Source: Pedobacter nyackensis
GTDB taxonomy: Bacteria; Bacteroidota; Bacteroidia; Sphingobacteriales; Sphingobacteriaceae
Length of the DNA: 64,000 bases
Direction of reading: 5' to 3'
Assembly (NCBI RefSeq): GCF_900176505.1
Contig: NZ_FWYB01000004.1
Span: 248,001 to 312,000 of the forward strand
How positions within the stretch are numbered: position 1 is the stretch's first letter; each line of letters begins with the position of its first letter. Positions 34,899 through 43,891 of the stretch are shown piece after piece. The notes under the pieces were generated by a model. The model did not search any database. It saw nothing but the letters and a program-made list of their open reading frames with translations, and was not told where the DNA came from. Made by a program: the position numbers and the translations under genes.

Positions 34899-36269
34899 AT
34901 GAAAAAGAATTTAATAGGCATTTTTCTATTATTCAGTACCCTGAGCGTATTTGCTCAGGGAATTGAATTTGAACATAGCTCCTGGAGCGAGGCGGTAAAA
35001 AAAGCGAAGGCACAAAATAAACTCATTTTTGTGGATGTTTATACAAGTTGGTGCGGCCCTTGTAAAGTAATGTCAACACAGGTATTTACCAGACCTGAAA
35101 TTGGCGCCACCTATAATCAAGGCTTTGTGAATGTAAAGATTGACGCAGAAAAGGGAGAGGGTATTGCACTTGCAAAAAAATACGAGGTGAAATCTTATCC
35201 AACTTATTTGTTCATCAACCCGGCTGATGAGTCTTTGTTCGATAGATCTAAAAGTTCTATAGCAGCCGCAGATTTTAATGATCTGGGGGACAGAGTTATT
35301 ACTAAGTTTTCGGGCAAGAAAGAAATCAGTTTGGCTGAGCTGGATGCCAAATATAAGTCTGCCGATTATGATGAAGCTTTTTCCAGAGCTTATATAAAGC
35401 GTCTGAAAGCTGAGGGAAAGTCAACTAACCCCGTACTTGAAGCATATATCACTAAGTTTATAACGAATACGGCAACTTCAGATCAGCTTTATTTTATTGG
35501 TTTAAATTTCACAAAAGGGGCGGGATCAAAACTTTATGATTACATGATTAAGAATTATAAAGAGATTGATGCAGTGCTATGCAAAAATGATGGTGTTTCT
35601 GCTGCCAATTTATATAGCAAGATACGTGATGAAGCCAAAAGTAAGATAGATGAAGTTTTTAAATCTAATGGAGTCATTTCTGTAGGTGAGACAGAATTGA
35701 ATACCCTTTTTGCTAACCTCAATGCTGTTGAAATATCAGAAAGAAAGGATAAAAAGGTTCTTGAATACAAAATAAGGTTGTATAGTTCGAATAATGATAC
35801 CGTTAAGCTTATAGAGGCTTACAGGGCCTACATCAGTCGATTTCTGTTGCCAGCTGATAAAACCGCTACAATAGGAAAAGAGGGGATTATAATAGACAAA
35901 AATGCGCCTTTACCTGTCTTAGGTATTGACTCTGCCGGCGCCTCTGGTTGGTGTTCGAATTATGCATTAAGACTTTCTAAACTTTCTAAGCAAAGTCAGG
36001 ATAAAAAATTGGCAATAAGTTTATGTAAAAAGGCTATAACGCTGAATAAATCCTCCGTAGTTAAAAATAGTATGAATGTAACAATTTATAATTTTGGTGA
36101 TAAAGCGGGTGCGATTAAACAACAATCTGATTTGATAGCTGAAATGAAGGTTAGCAATGATGAATACCTGACTAATGCAGAAACAACGCTTCAGAAAATG
36201 AAGGATAACGAGTCTGATATTCCGGTTTTCTCTTATAAGCGTAAGTTACAAAAGAAACTTCAACACTAA
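34899..36269 (+). CDS. Periplasmic thioredoxin-domain protein with long helical C-terminal region
   Basis: 456 residues; signal MKKNLIGIFLLFSTLSVFAQ. Unlike its neighbours the thioredoxin domain is at the N-terminus (about 25-135), of the thioredoxin_7/DsbD-gamma kind: DVYTSWCGPCKVM with Cys52 and Cys55, and cis-Pro VKSYPTYLFI. The remaining 320 residues are mostly helical, with a TPR-like end (LAISLCKKAITLNKSS). It may act as a reductant or partner for the TlpA-like proteins encoded around it. The helical part is otherwise unassigned. Confidence 0.87.
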   Translation: MKKNLIGIFLLFSTLSVFAQGIEFEHSSWSEAVKKAKAQNKLIFVDVYTSWCGPCKVMSTQVFTRPEIGATYNQGFVNVKIDAEKGEGIALAKKYEVKSYPTYLFINPADESLFDRSKSSIAAADFNDLGDRVITKFSGKKEISLAELDAKYKSADYDEAFSRAYIKRLKAEGKSTNPVLEAYITKFITNTATSDQLYFIGLNFTKGAGSKLYDYMIKNYKEIDAVLCKNDGVSAANLYSKIRDEAKSKIDEVFKSNGVISVGETELNTLFANLNAVEISERKDKKVLEYKIRLYSSNNDTVKLIEAYRAYISRFLLPADKTATIGKEGIIIDKNAPLPVLGIDSAGASGWCSNYALRLSKLSKQSQDKKLAISLCKKAITLNKSSVVKNSMNVTIYNFGDKAGAIKQQSDLIAEMKVSNDEYLTNAETTLQKMKDNESDIPVFSYKRKLQKKLQH

Positions 36270-36273
36270 TTAA

Positions 36274-37536
36274 ATGAATAAGCTATTTACGATTGCAGCA
36301 TTGGTGTTACTGAACATCAGTGCTTTTGCTCAAATGACTGAAATTAGGGGGAAAGTCCCCAATCCTACAATAAATAGGGTGGTATATTTATTTCAGATAG
36401 AAGATGGAGAAACTAAACTCATTAAATCTGGTACTTCTGCAAGTGATGGCTCTTTTGTGCTTACTTTCGATCCTGCTTATGAAGGTTTCTATATGCTCGG
36501 TGGCTTTACTGCTCAGGCTGGACAATTTCCTTTATACCTGAAAAAGGGGGATAAGGCAGAGGTAACAATTGATAGAAGCAAAATGGAATTTATTGGTAAA
36601 CAAACGGATGAAAACGAAATTTTGTCCACATGGAGTAAATTAACCGTTAAAGATAGAACTGCGGCTTTTCAAAAAAGTGTCCATACCAAAAATGAGAAGT
36701 TTAACATATTGATGAAACAGTTTGTTCAATTTGAACTGGATTTTTATGCGCTTAACACGGCCAGACAAAATGCAGCATCAAAAGAAAACTTGCCTGAGTA
36801 TGGTAAAATACTCCTTGTAAAGGATAAATTTAAAAATGATGATGTGTTTGCTTATCCCAAAGGTAAGGCATTGATATGCATGTATGCTGATTTTGCCGCA
36901 AATCTAAATAAAGCGGCTGATGGGCTTAGTTATCTTTCAACAGATCGACAAAAAGGAATCTATATATTCGATCGCCTTAAACCTAATCTAAAATCTTATG
37001 CCCAGTTTGAGGATATGACCAATAAATATGGGAGATATCTTACACACCCGATTTTGAAAGCTAAAGTTGATGCCTTAGGTGCAAAGCTGTATAATTCTAC
37101 ACCTGGTCGTAAAGGAGCTAATTTTAGTTTCCCTGATCAGGATGGAAAGATGGTTTCTTTGAGCGATTTTAAAGGTAAAGTGGTTTTGGTAGATGTATGG
37201 GCTACTTATTGTGGACCTTGTAAAGCGCTTATTCCAGCATTAAATCAATTAGAAGCAGAATTGCATGATCGTAAAGATCTTGTTTTTATTGGCGTTGCTC
37301 AGGATGGGCCCAGAGCCAAGGATACCTGGTTGAAAATAATTAAAGAGCTACAAATGGGCGGAATTCAACTTTTCGCAGGAGGAGGTAAAAATGTACTGGC
37401 AAACGATTATAAAATTAAAGTAATGCCTCGCTACCTGATTTTTGATCGCCTGGGTAATGTAGTCACCGCAGAAGCTCCGCTTCCGAGTAGTCCGGAACTT
37501 AAAAAAATGTTGCTTGAAGCACTGAATAAATCATAA
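36274..37536 (+). CDS. TlpA-like periplasmic thiol-disulfide protein (YCGPC)
   Basis: 420 residues; signal MNKLFTIAALVLLNISAFAQ. Same architecture as the genes at 32207 and 33556, but about 28 residues shorter in the helical middle (the segment before KSVHTKNEKFN). The active site is Cys313-Gly-Pro-Cys316 in DVWATYCGPC: the Trp usually before the first Cys is Tyr, which may tune the redox potential. Cis-Pro segment VMPRYLIF. Four bases after the thioredoxin-domain gene. Confidence 0.89.
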   Translation: MNKLFTIAALVLLNISAFAQMTEIRGKVPNPTINRVVYLFQIEDGETKLIKSGTSASDGSFVLTFDPAYEGFYMLGGFTAQAGQFPLYLKKGDKAEVTIDRSKMEFIGKQTDENEILSTWSKLTVKDRTAAFQKSVHTKNEKFNILMKQFVQFELDFYALNTARQNAASKENLPEYGKILLVKDKFKNDDVFAYPKGKALICMYADFAANLNKAADGLSYLSTDRQKGIYIFDRLKPNLKSYAQFEDMTNKYGRYLTHPILKAKVDALGAKLYNSTPGRKGANFSFPDQDGKMVSLSDFKGKVVLVDVWATYCGPCKALIPALNQLEAELHDRKDLVFIGVAQDGPRAKDTWLKIIKELQMGGIQLFAGGGKNVLANDYKIKVMPRYLIFDRLGNVVTAEAPLPSSPELKKMLLEALNKS

Positions 37537-37558
37537 AACAAATAGATAAGAAAATTCT

Positions 37559-39253
37559 GTGAAATTAAACCGAATTAAACACTTAATTGCGCTTTTAATC
37601 GGGTTGCAATTCATCAATCCAGCTTTTGCCCAAACCGGTGATTTTGATCCTGCGAAATTAGAAAGTGAGCTGAAGTTAAATAGCCAAAAGGCCTATGCCG
37701 CATGTGTACGGATTGTTAATCTTGATGTTAATCAGCAGGCTGTAGGCGGATACTTTAGTGGGGTAGTGGTAGATGCAAAGGGACACATTCTTACAGCCGC
37801 CCATGCGATAAATCCGAATCAGGCTTATCTGGTTAGTTTCCCTGATGGACGTGAGTTTAAAGCGAAAGGATTGGGGGTTATTCATTCCATAGATGGTGCC
37901 ATGATTGTGATCACTGAAAAAGGGAAATGGCCAATTGCCGAGATGGGTTACTCATTAACTTTAGAAACCAATGCCCCTTGTATGAGTATTTCTTATCCGG
38001 GAAGTTTTGCTGCTAAGAAGCCAACGATAAGATTCGGGTATATTGGCGAACCAAAGCATAAAACCAGCTTTATGCGTAGTACTTGTTTAATGGAGCCAGG
38101 AGATTCTGGAGGAGCATTGTTTGATCTTAAAGGAAGAGTAATTGGTATCCATAGTCGTGTAAGTTTTAATTTAGATGAGAACCTGGAGGCACCGATTGAT
38201 AATTTTAGAAAATACTGGGAGGCATTAAAAGAACCTGCTGTGCATAATGCTTTTATCAAAGAAGAGCAGTTCAAGATGAACAAAAAGTTCAAACAACAGT
38301 TGCCGGTTCCGCAAATGACCGAACTCATCGCAAGTTACAAGGAGCAAGATGCTATTTATAAAAATAACGTTTTTACTGTGAAAGACTCGCTTAACGGCAG
38401 TGTTTTAAGTACACTAGTGAATCTGAACGGACTGCTGCTCGAATCGGGGCTGAAAGGGAAAAGTTTTTTCATCAGTAAAAGCTCAATGGTAGGAGCAAAG
38501 CCTAAAATAGAATTGAAAGATGGTAGTATGGCTGATGCAAAAGTAATTGCCCGGGATGAGGCGAACGACCTGGTACTCCTTCAAATTAATCAGGAAGTAG
38601 CGGGCGGTGTTAACTTGAATACTGCGGCAGTTAATTTTGGCTTTGAGCAATTAGGTACGTTCCTGATATCCCCTAAACCGAAAGCTGAGGCTGATATGAG
38701 CGTATTAGGAAATTTCCACGTCAGTATCCCGAAATCGCCTGAAAGGTATTTAGGAATCGGAGTGAGTTTTAACAATACTGACAATAAGATGCTGACTACA
38801 GGGGTGTTTCCCTTGGCATCTGAAAAGCAGGAAGCAAAACCTGATGATATTGCGGTATATGATGGACTAAAAAAAATCAATGATCGTATGATTTTAACGA
38901 CAGACGATTTGCCGGAAGAATTGTCGAAATTTGAAACAAACCAATCCATAAAACTGGAATACACTAAGAATGGTGGGGCAACGCACACTAAAACAATTAC
39001 ATTAAAACCCCGCTATGTTAAATCTAATCCGCAAAAAGACTTGTTTGTGGAAGGAAAAAGTCTGCGACGTGATAATTTTAAAGAGGTGTTTGTTCATGAT
39101 GCCAGATTAGCGCCATCAGAATGTGGAGGACCTGTATTTGATGCAAAGGGTAATTTTTATGGAATTAACATCGCCCGGTTAAGTCGCACGAGCAGTTTAG
39201 CTATCCCTGCACCCTTGATTGTGCAATTTGTAAAAGGAATAACAGTGCTTTAA
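37559..39253 (+). CDS. Secreted trypsin-like (S1/HtrA-type) protease with a degenerate second protease domain
   Basis: 564 residues from a GTG start; signal IALLIGLQFINPAFAQ. Domain 1 has a full triad: His82 (LTAAHAI), Asp112 (SIDGAMIV) and Ser183 (EPGDSGGALF). A second chymotrypsin-like unit follows from about 280. Its Asp segment is kept (EANDLVLLQI), but the His position reads SKSSMV (Ser309) and the serine motif reads PSECGGPVFD (Cys522). A PDZ-like stretch (RYLGIGVSFNN, then YDGLKKINDRMI) is inserted in it. The second domain is probably regulatory or substrate-binding. As last gene of the thioredoxin operon (22-base gap), it suggests coupled reduction and cleavage of periplasmic proteins. 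Confidence 0.85.
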   Translation: MKLNRIKHLIALLIGLQFINPAFAQTGDFDPAKLESELKLNSQKAYAACVRIVNLDVNQQAVGGYFSGVVVDAKGHILTAAHAINPNQAYLVSFPDGREFKAKGLGVIHSIDGAMIVITEKGKWPIAEMGYSLTLETNAPCMSISYPGSFAAKKPTIRFGYIGEPKHKTSFMRSTCLMEPGDSGGALFDLKGRVIGIHSRVSFNLDENLEAPIDNFRKYWEALKEPAVHNAFIKEEQFKMNKKFKQQLPVPQMTELIASYKEQDAIYKNNVFTVKDSLNGSVLSTLVNLNGLLLESGLKGKSFFISKSSMVGAKPKIELKDGSMADAKVIARDEANDLVLLQINQEVAGGVNLNTAAVNFGFEQLGTFLISPKPKAEADMSVLGNFHVSIPKSPERYLGIGVSFNNTDNKMLTTGVFPLASEKQEAKPDDIAVYDGLKKINDRMILTTDDLPEELSKFETNQSIKLEYTKNGGATHTKTITLKPRYVKSNPQKDLFVEGKSLRRDNFKEVFVHDARLAPSECGGPVFDAKGNFYGINIARLSRTSSLAIPAPLIVQFVKGITVL

Positions 39254-39288
39254 TTCCTGTCTTTTGATGATACCTTATTAAGGAGGAG

Positions 39289-39314
39289 CTGGATTATATC
39301 AAAGTATAATCCAG
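39289..39314. terminator. Perfect 10-bp hairpin after the thioredoxin/protease operon
   Basis: CTGGATTATA (39289-39298) and TATAATCCAG (39305-39314) are exact reverse complements with a 6-base loop. The following bases (taattcc) are only weakly T-rich, so it may be a weak terminator or a binding site. The rest of 39254-39423 contains TATTTTTG at 39338 and 39358, matching the Bacteroidota -7 pattern TAnnTTTG, and an 8-bp inverted repeat ATAGTTTT/AAAACTAT at 39374-39392. These probably belong to the promoter of SusC3; no well-spaced -33 element was found. Confidence 0.5.
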
Positions 39315-39423
39315 TAATTCCATTTAATCCTCCATTTTATTTTTGGAGTCGTTGGTCTATTTTTGGTATTCGGATAGTTTTTATAAAACTATGCAAACTA
39401 ACCCTTTACCAATAAACTAATCA

Positions 39424-42400
39424 ATGAATCTAAAAGTGTTTGGCTTGTTCACTTTGGTAAGTATTTACCTTAGTCATCAGACAGGTTTTGCTCAAGAGCA
39501 AAATAAGAAAAGTACAAAAAAAGTTGTTGACGTCACTCATCAGGATAGAGAGATAATTGTTAGTGTTAAAGACAGAGACAATTTTAATCTATTAGACAGT
39601 GTTAGGGTGGTGATTGGTATACAGTCAAAGCACACCCTTAATGGTGTTGTAGTTTTTGAGAATATAGGAAAGGATTCTGTAGTACTGATCAACAAACCGG
39701 GATATTATGGTTTAGTGAAAAAACTATCTGCAGGAACTATGCAGATTTTTCTGCAAAAAAGTAATGAAGCTGCCGACGGATCAATTGTCAATACAGGATT
39801 GTATAGCAGACCTAATTCCATATTTTCCGGAGCAGCAGTAACAGTTAGTGGTACCGATTTGCGTAAAGTTAACAGTAGCAGCTTCATTAATGCACTGAAA
39901 TATTTTGTACCTGCTCTTTCTGCTTCAAGAAGTAACCTTGTTGGTGGGGACCCGAATGCAATCTCGGATATCAGGTTAAGAGGCGCTAATAATTTCGCCT
40001 TTGGTGCTATTGTCGCCAATAGTAAAACAGGACAAAAAGGAGTTCAGCTTGCGCCATCATCGGCTGATTATATTGCTTCCAATATATTTTCATCTGGTAG
40101 TCCTGTAATCATTATGGATGGGGTACAGGTAAGTTTGCAGACTGCAACCGATTTCGATATCAACAGTATTCATAGCATTACCGTTTTAAAAGATGCTGCA
40201 GCCACAGCTGTTTATGGTTTGCGCGGTGCAAATGGTGTTATTGTCATTAAAACCATAAAGCCTCAAAGAGGACTGTTAAATGTTGGGATTATATCTGAAC
40301 TGCAAATTGCTGCTGCGGATTTATCTTCTTTTAATGTATTAAATGCAAAAGAAAAGCTGGGCATCGAAAGTAAGGCAGGTTTGTATGCAGGCGATCTGGC
40401 ACCGTATTATGCAAAGCGTTATGATGATGCTTATAATAAAGGTATAAATACAAACTGGTTAGAAATGCCCTTGCGTCAGGGTATTGGAATGAAACATTCC
40501 CTTAGTCTGAGTGGTGGAAACGACGATATGGTTTATAGTGTAACCGCTGCTTTTAATGATAACCAGGGTAGCATGAAAGGTTCGTCTAGAAAAACGTCAG
40601 AGCTGGGGGCTTTATTTGGAGGCCGAATAAGGTCATTTTCGTTTGACAACAGATTTTCATATTTAGCTGCTGTTGCGTCGAACTCGCCTTACGGAACATT
40701 CAATACTTATACCTTACAAAACCCATATTGGAATCCTTATGACCCAGAAACAGGGAAAACGCAAAAAATATTAGAGGAAATTACTATCGGAGGGAAAACA
40801 ATCAATTTGATGAACCCGGTATACAATACCACTATTGCAACTAAGGATATTGCTGATTATTCGAGAGTTAGTAACATAACCAATTTGAACCTGGTGATCA
40901 ATGAAAAGCTGAAGCTAAATGGAAATGTAGGGATTAGTAAACAAATGGATGAAGTCAATTACTTCTTGCCACCTAGTCATACTACTTTTGCTGACGTTAC
41001 TGCAGACAATCTGTTTGAGAGAGGGCATTATGAATATACTTCAAATTCATTTATGAATATGGAAGCTGGACTTCGCCTGGATTACCATAATATATTTGGA
41101 AAACATGAAGTCTATGCAACTGCAGGACAAAATATGATCCAGACTTCAAGTGAATCTACTGGGTTAATAGTTCAAGGTTTTAATGTTGACCGATTATCAG
41201 ATATTGCTTTTGGAGCTGCGTACGCTACAACAAAACCCATTACCGGAAAAATTATTACCAGATATGCTTCTACTTTTGCCAATGCAGTATATAGTTATGC
41301 AAATCGCTACCAATTGGATTTATCTGCTGCCAATGATCTGCATTCTGCAATTGGAAGAAACGATAATAGCGTACTATTTTGGGGTGTTGGTTTATCATGG
41401 AATGTAAAGCAGGAAAGTTTTCTTGAATCAATTAAATGGATAAACAGGCTTAAATTAAGAGGAAGTTTAGGTACCACAGGTAATCAGTATTTCTTATCTT
41501 ATCTGAACAGTACAACTTATAATTATTATACAAATCAACAGTATATCCCAGCTGGTACAGGAAGTGGTGTTATAGGCCGTGGGTTAGGCGCATACTTAAC
41601 AAGTTATGCCAACCCTAATTTGAAGTCGCCCGAAACATTTAAACAAAACATAGGTTTGGATGTTGCAATGCTCGACAACAGACTAGCTTTAAATATTGAT
41701 CTGTATCAACAAAAAACTTCCAATCTAATTTTGCCTTTAATTTCTGATCTCTCTAGTGGTTTTGTTGATTATACTTATTATCAGAACCAGGGTAGTATTG
41801 AAAATAAAGGACTGGAGTTTAGTGCGCTAGGTACTATTTATAAATCCGATAAAAATAACCTGAACTGGAATCTGCGTGTAAATGGTAGATGGAACAAAGA
41901 TGAAATTACATACCTGACAGGATATTCACCTAGCGCAATCTGGGCAGTACCTTCATTAGGCATTGATTCACAAACAGGAGTGGAAATGTTCCAGAAAAAG
42001 GATGGATCTACAACAAGCGTTTGGGATGCAAATGATAAAGTTCTAGCCGGAGATTTGATGCCTTCTTTAATGGGCTCTTTTGGAACAGATGCCTCATTCA
42101 GACAGTTTTCTGCAGGTATCTATTTCAATTATCAATTGGGAGCTAAGGTCTATAACCAAACTTTAGCAGACAGGGTTGAAAATGCAGATGTCTTTTATAA
42201 TGTAGATCGTAGAGCACTCATGCAAAATTGGACAAATACTATTCCAACATATGCAACAACCAGACTGGTTCAAAAGGACGATAGAATTCAATGCTCGTCA
42301 ATCATGCTGGGTTATACTTTGCCAAAGAATCTTGCTAATAAAATCAAAGCTAAAAATATAGGTGTCAGGTGTATGTTGAATAACGTCTTTGAATGGGGAG

Positions 42401-42474
42401 GTGCCGAAATGGAGCGCGGAATTTACTATCCGTTCCAACGGAACTATACTTTTTCTTTAAATGCAAATTTCTAA
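39424..42474 (+). CDS. SusC-type TonB-dependent transporter without STN domain (SusC3)
   Basis: 1016 residues; signal LFTLVSIYLSHQTGFAQ. No STN domain. A short beta domain (about 35-120, REIIVSVKDRDNFNLLDSVR) is a diverged form of the usual CarboxypepD_reg module. The plug has LKDAAATAVYGLRGANG, and the barrel ends in LNANF. Lacking STN, it should not signal through FecR. It starts the third SusC/SusD pair, directly after the thioredoxin/protease operon, and is followed by SusD3 after 18 bases. Confidence 0.94.
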   Translation: MNLKVFGLFTLVSIYLSHQTGFAQEQNKKSTKKVVDVTHQDREIIVSVKDRDNFNLLDSVRVVIGIQSKHTLNGVVVFENIGKDSVVLINKPGYYGLVKKLSAGTMQIFLQKSNEAADGSIVNTGLYSRPNSIFSGAAVTVSGTDLRKVNSSSFINALKYFVPALSASRSNLVGGDPNAISDIRLRGANNFAFGAIVANSKTGQKGVQLAPSSADYIASNIFSSGSPVIIMDGVQVSLQTATDFDINSIHSITVLKDAAATAVYGLRGANGVIVIKTIKPQRGLLNVGIISELQIAAADLSSFNVLNAKEKLGIESKAGLYAGDLAPYYAKRYDDAYNKGINTNWLEMPLRQGIGMKHSLSLSGGNDDMVYSVTAAFNDNQGSMKGSSRKTSELGALFGGRIRSFSFDNRFSYLAAVASNSPYGTFNTYTLQNPYWNPYDPETGKTQKILEEITIGGKTINLMNPVYNTTIATKDIADYSRVSNITNLNLVINEKLKLNGNVGISKQMDEVNYFLPPSHTTFADVTADNLFERGHYEYTSNSFMNMEAGLRLDYHNIFGKHEVYATAGQNMIQTSSESTGLIVQGFNVDRLSDIAFGAAYATTKPITGKIITRYASTFANAVYSYANRYQLDLSAANDLHSAIGRNDNSVLFWGVGLSWNVKQESFLESIKWINRLKLRGSLGTTGNQYFLSYLNSTTYNYYTNQQYIPAGTGSGVIGRGLGAYLTSYANPNLKSPETFKQNIGLDVAMLDNRLALNIDLYQQKTSNLILPLISDLSSGFVDYTYYQNQGSIENKGLEFSALGTIYKSDKNNLNWNLRVNGRWNKDEITYLTGYSPSAIWAVPSLGIDSQTGVEMFQKKDGSTTSVWDANDKVLAGDLMPSLMGSFGTDASFRQFSAGIYFNYQLGAKVYNQTLADRVENADVFYNVDRRALMQNWTNTIPTYATTRLVQKDDRIQCSSIMLGYTLPKNLANKIKAKNIGVRCMLNNVFEWGGAEMERGIYYPFQRNYTFSLNANF

Positions 42475-42492
42475 AAGCGTAAAATCAGATTT

Positions 42493-43845
42493 ATGAAAAG
42501 TTTTAAAATCAAAATATTAACTGTTGTAGGGGGGCTTTTACTGTTGTTTAGTGCATCATGTAAAAAATGGGTGAGCGACACCAGCGAACCTTTGCAGGTG
42601 GATGAATCACTTGTATTTTCTACAGAAAAAGGCTTTCAGGATGTGTTAACTGGTGTATATCTGCAAATGGGCGATTCGACCCTTTATGGACGTGATTTAT
42701 CAATGGGCGTTCTTTCTTTGCTGGGCAGGAGTTATGACCAGAATATTGAAACCTCTATAGGACCTTTGTTTTATGAAAGTGCCAGATATAATCTTCAGGG
42801 TGCTGACTTAAAGAAATATGCTGCTGAGGTATGGATAAAAATGTATCAGTCTATTGCTAATCTAAATAATCTTCTGGTAAATATCGAAGCTAAAAAAAGC
42901 ATATTTACTGGTAATAATTACAATCGCTACAAAGGAGAAACCCTGGCTTTAAGGGCCTATTTACATTTCGATCTGCTTCGTTTATTTACGATGGCGCCGG
43001 CAGCTGGTACAAGTTCTGGCCCTGGTATTCCTTACATTAAAACAATAAGTCCGGGTAAGGCAGCAATCTCCACTATAGATGAGGTGATGGGAATGTGTAT
43101 AGAAGACCTGAAAACTGCAGAAAGTTTACTGAGTCCTACTGATGTAACAAATTATAGAATTAATAACTGGGCAGTGAAGGGAATGTTAGCCCGTTTATAC
43201 TTATATAAGGGTGATCATGAAAATGCGAAACTGTGTGCCAATTCTGTAATAGAAAGCAACAAGTTTCTGCTAGCCAAAACGAATGCAGATCTGTTTTTTA
43301 CCAATGAAAATTTGTTTAATCTGTTTCTATATCAGTCGCAGTCTTTTCAGAAATCCGTATTTGCTGACCAGGCCAAACTGGGGCTAACCGCGGTTAATCA
43401 GACTGAACTTTATGTAAAAGTAAATGGTGCTGTGGCAGATTGGAGAAAATCATTTGTAGACCCTACAACAGGAAACGGGACAGGCGCTCCCTTTATGCCT
43501 AAAAAGTTCTATCCTTTCGCTTCAAAGCCTTCAATGCCCATGGTTCGTTTGACGGAAATGTACTATATAGCCGCAGAGTGTGCCCTAAAAGATGTTGATG
43601 CAGTTAAAGCTACTGCTTTACTCGATACCGTAAGGGTACACAGAAATTTGCCCAAATATCCTATCGCAGGGTTGACACTGGAAAATTTAGGAATAGAAAT
43701 CAAGAACGAATATCAAAAGGAGTTTATAGCAGAGGGACAGATGTTTTTTTACTACAAACGCAAGAATATGCCGTTTGCAACATTACCATTTACCAAAGTC
43801 CCGGTTGATGGAAATGCATCATACCTTTTTGTTAAGCCAGAATAA
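42493..43845 (+). CDS. SusD/RagB-family lipoprotein (SusD3)
   Basis: 450 residues; lipobox SASCKKWVSDTSEP (Cys23). SusD helices include STEKGFQDVLTGVYLQM, ALRAYLHFDLLRLFTM, GMLARLYLYKGDHENAKL and EYQKEFIAEGQMFFYYKRKN. Partner of SusC3. This pair lacks its own DUF4843/PKD genes; the next SusC follows after 46 bases, so SusCD3 and SusCD4 may share one transcript and the downstream accessory lipoproteins. Confidence 0.93.
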   Translation: MKSFKIKILTVVGGLLLLFSASCKKWVSDTSEPLQVDESLVFSTEKGFQDVLTGVYLQMGDSTLYGRDLSMGVLSLLGRSYDQNIETSIGPLFYESARYNLQGADLKKYAAEVWIKMYQSIANLNNLLVNIEAKKSIFTGNNYNRYKGETLALRAYLHFDLLRLFTMAPAAGTSSGPGIPYIKTISPGKAAISTIDEVMGMCIEDLKTAESLLSPTDVTNYRINNWAVKGMLARLYLYKGDHENAKLCANSVIESNKFLLAKTNADLFFTNENLFNLFLYQSQSFQKSVFADQAKLGLTAVNQTELYVKVNGAVADWRKSFVDPTTGNGTGAPFMPKKFYPFASKPSMPMVRLTEMYYIAAECALKDVDAVKATALLDTVRVHRNLPKYPIAGLTLENLGIEIKNEYQKEFIAEGQMFFYYKRKNMPFATLPFTKVPVDGNASYLFVKPE

Positions 43846-43891
43846 TTTTTTAAGCATCCGATTTCTAAAACATTTTTGTTAAACGATCAAT

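Noticed and set aside
39122..39124. Cys522 of the trypsin-like protein as nucleophile of a cysteine protease
   Set aside because: The matching His is replaced by Ser309, so a working Cys-His pair is unlikely; a structural or redox role fits better.
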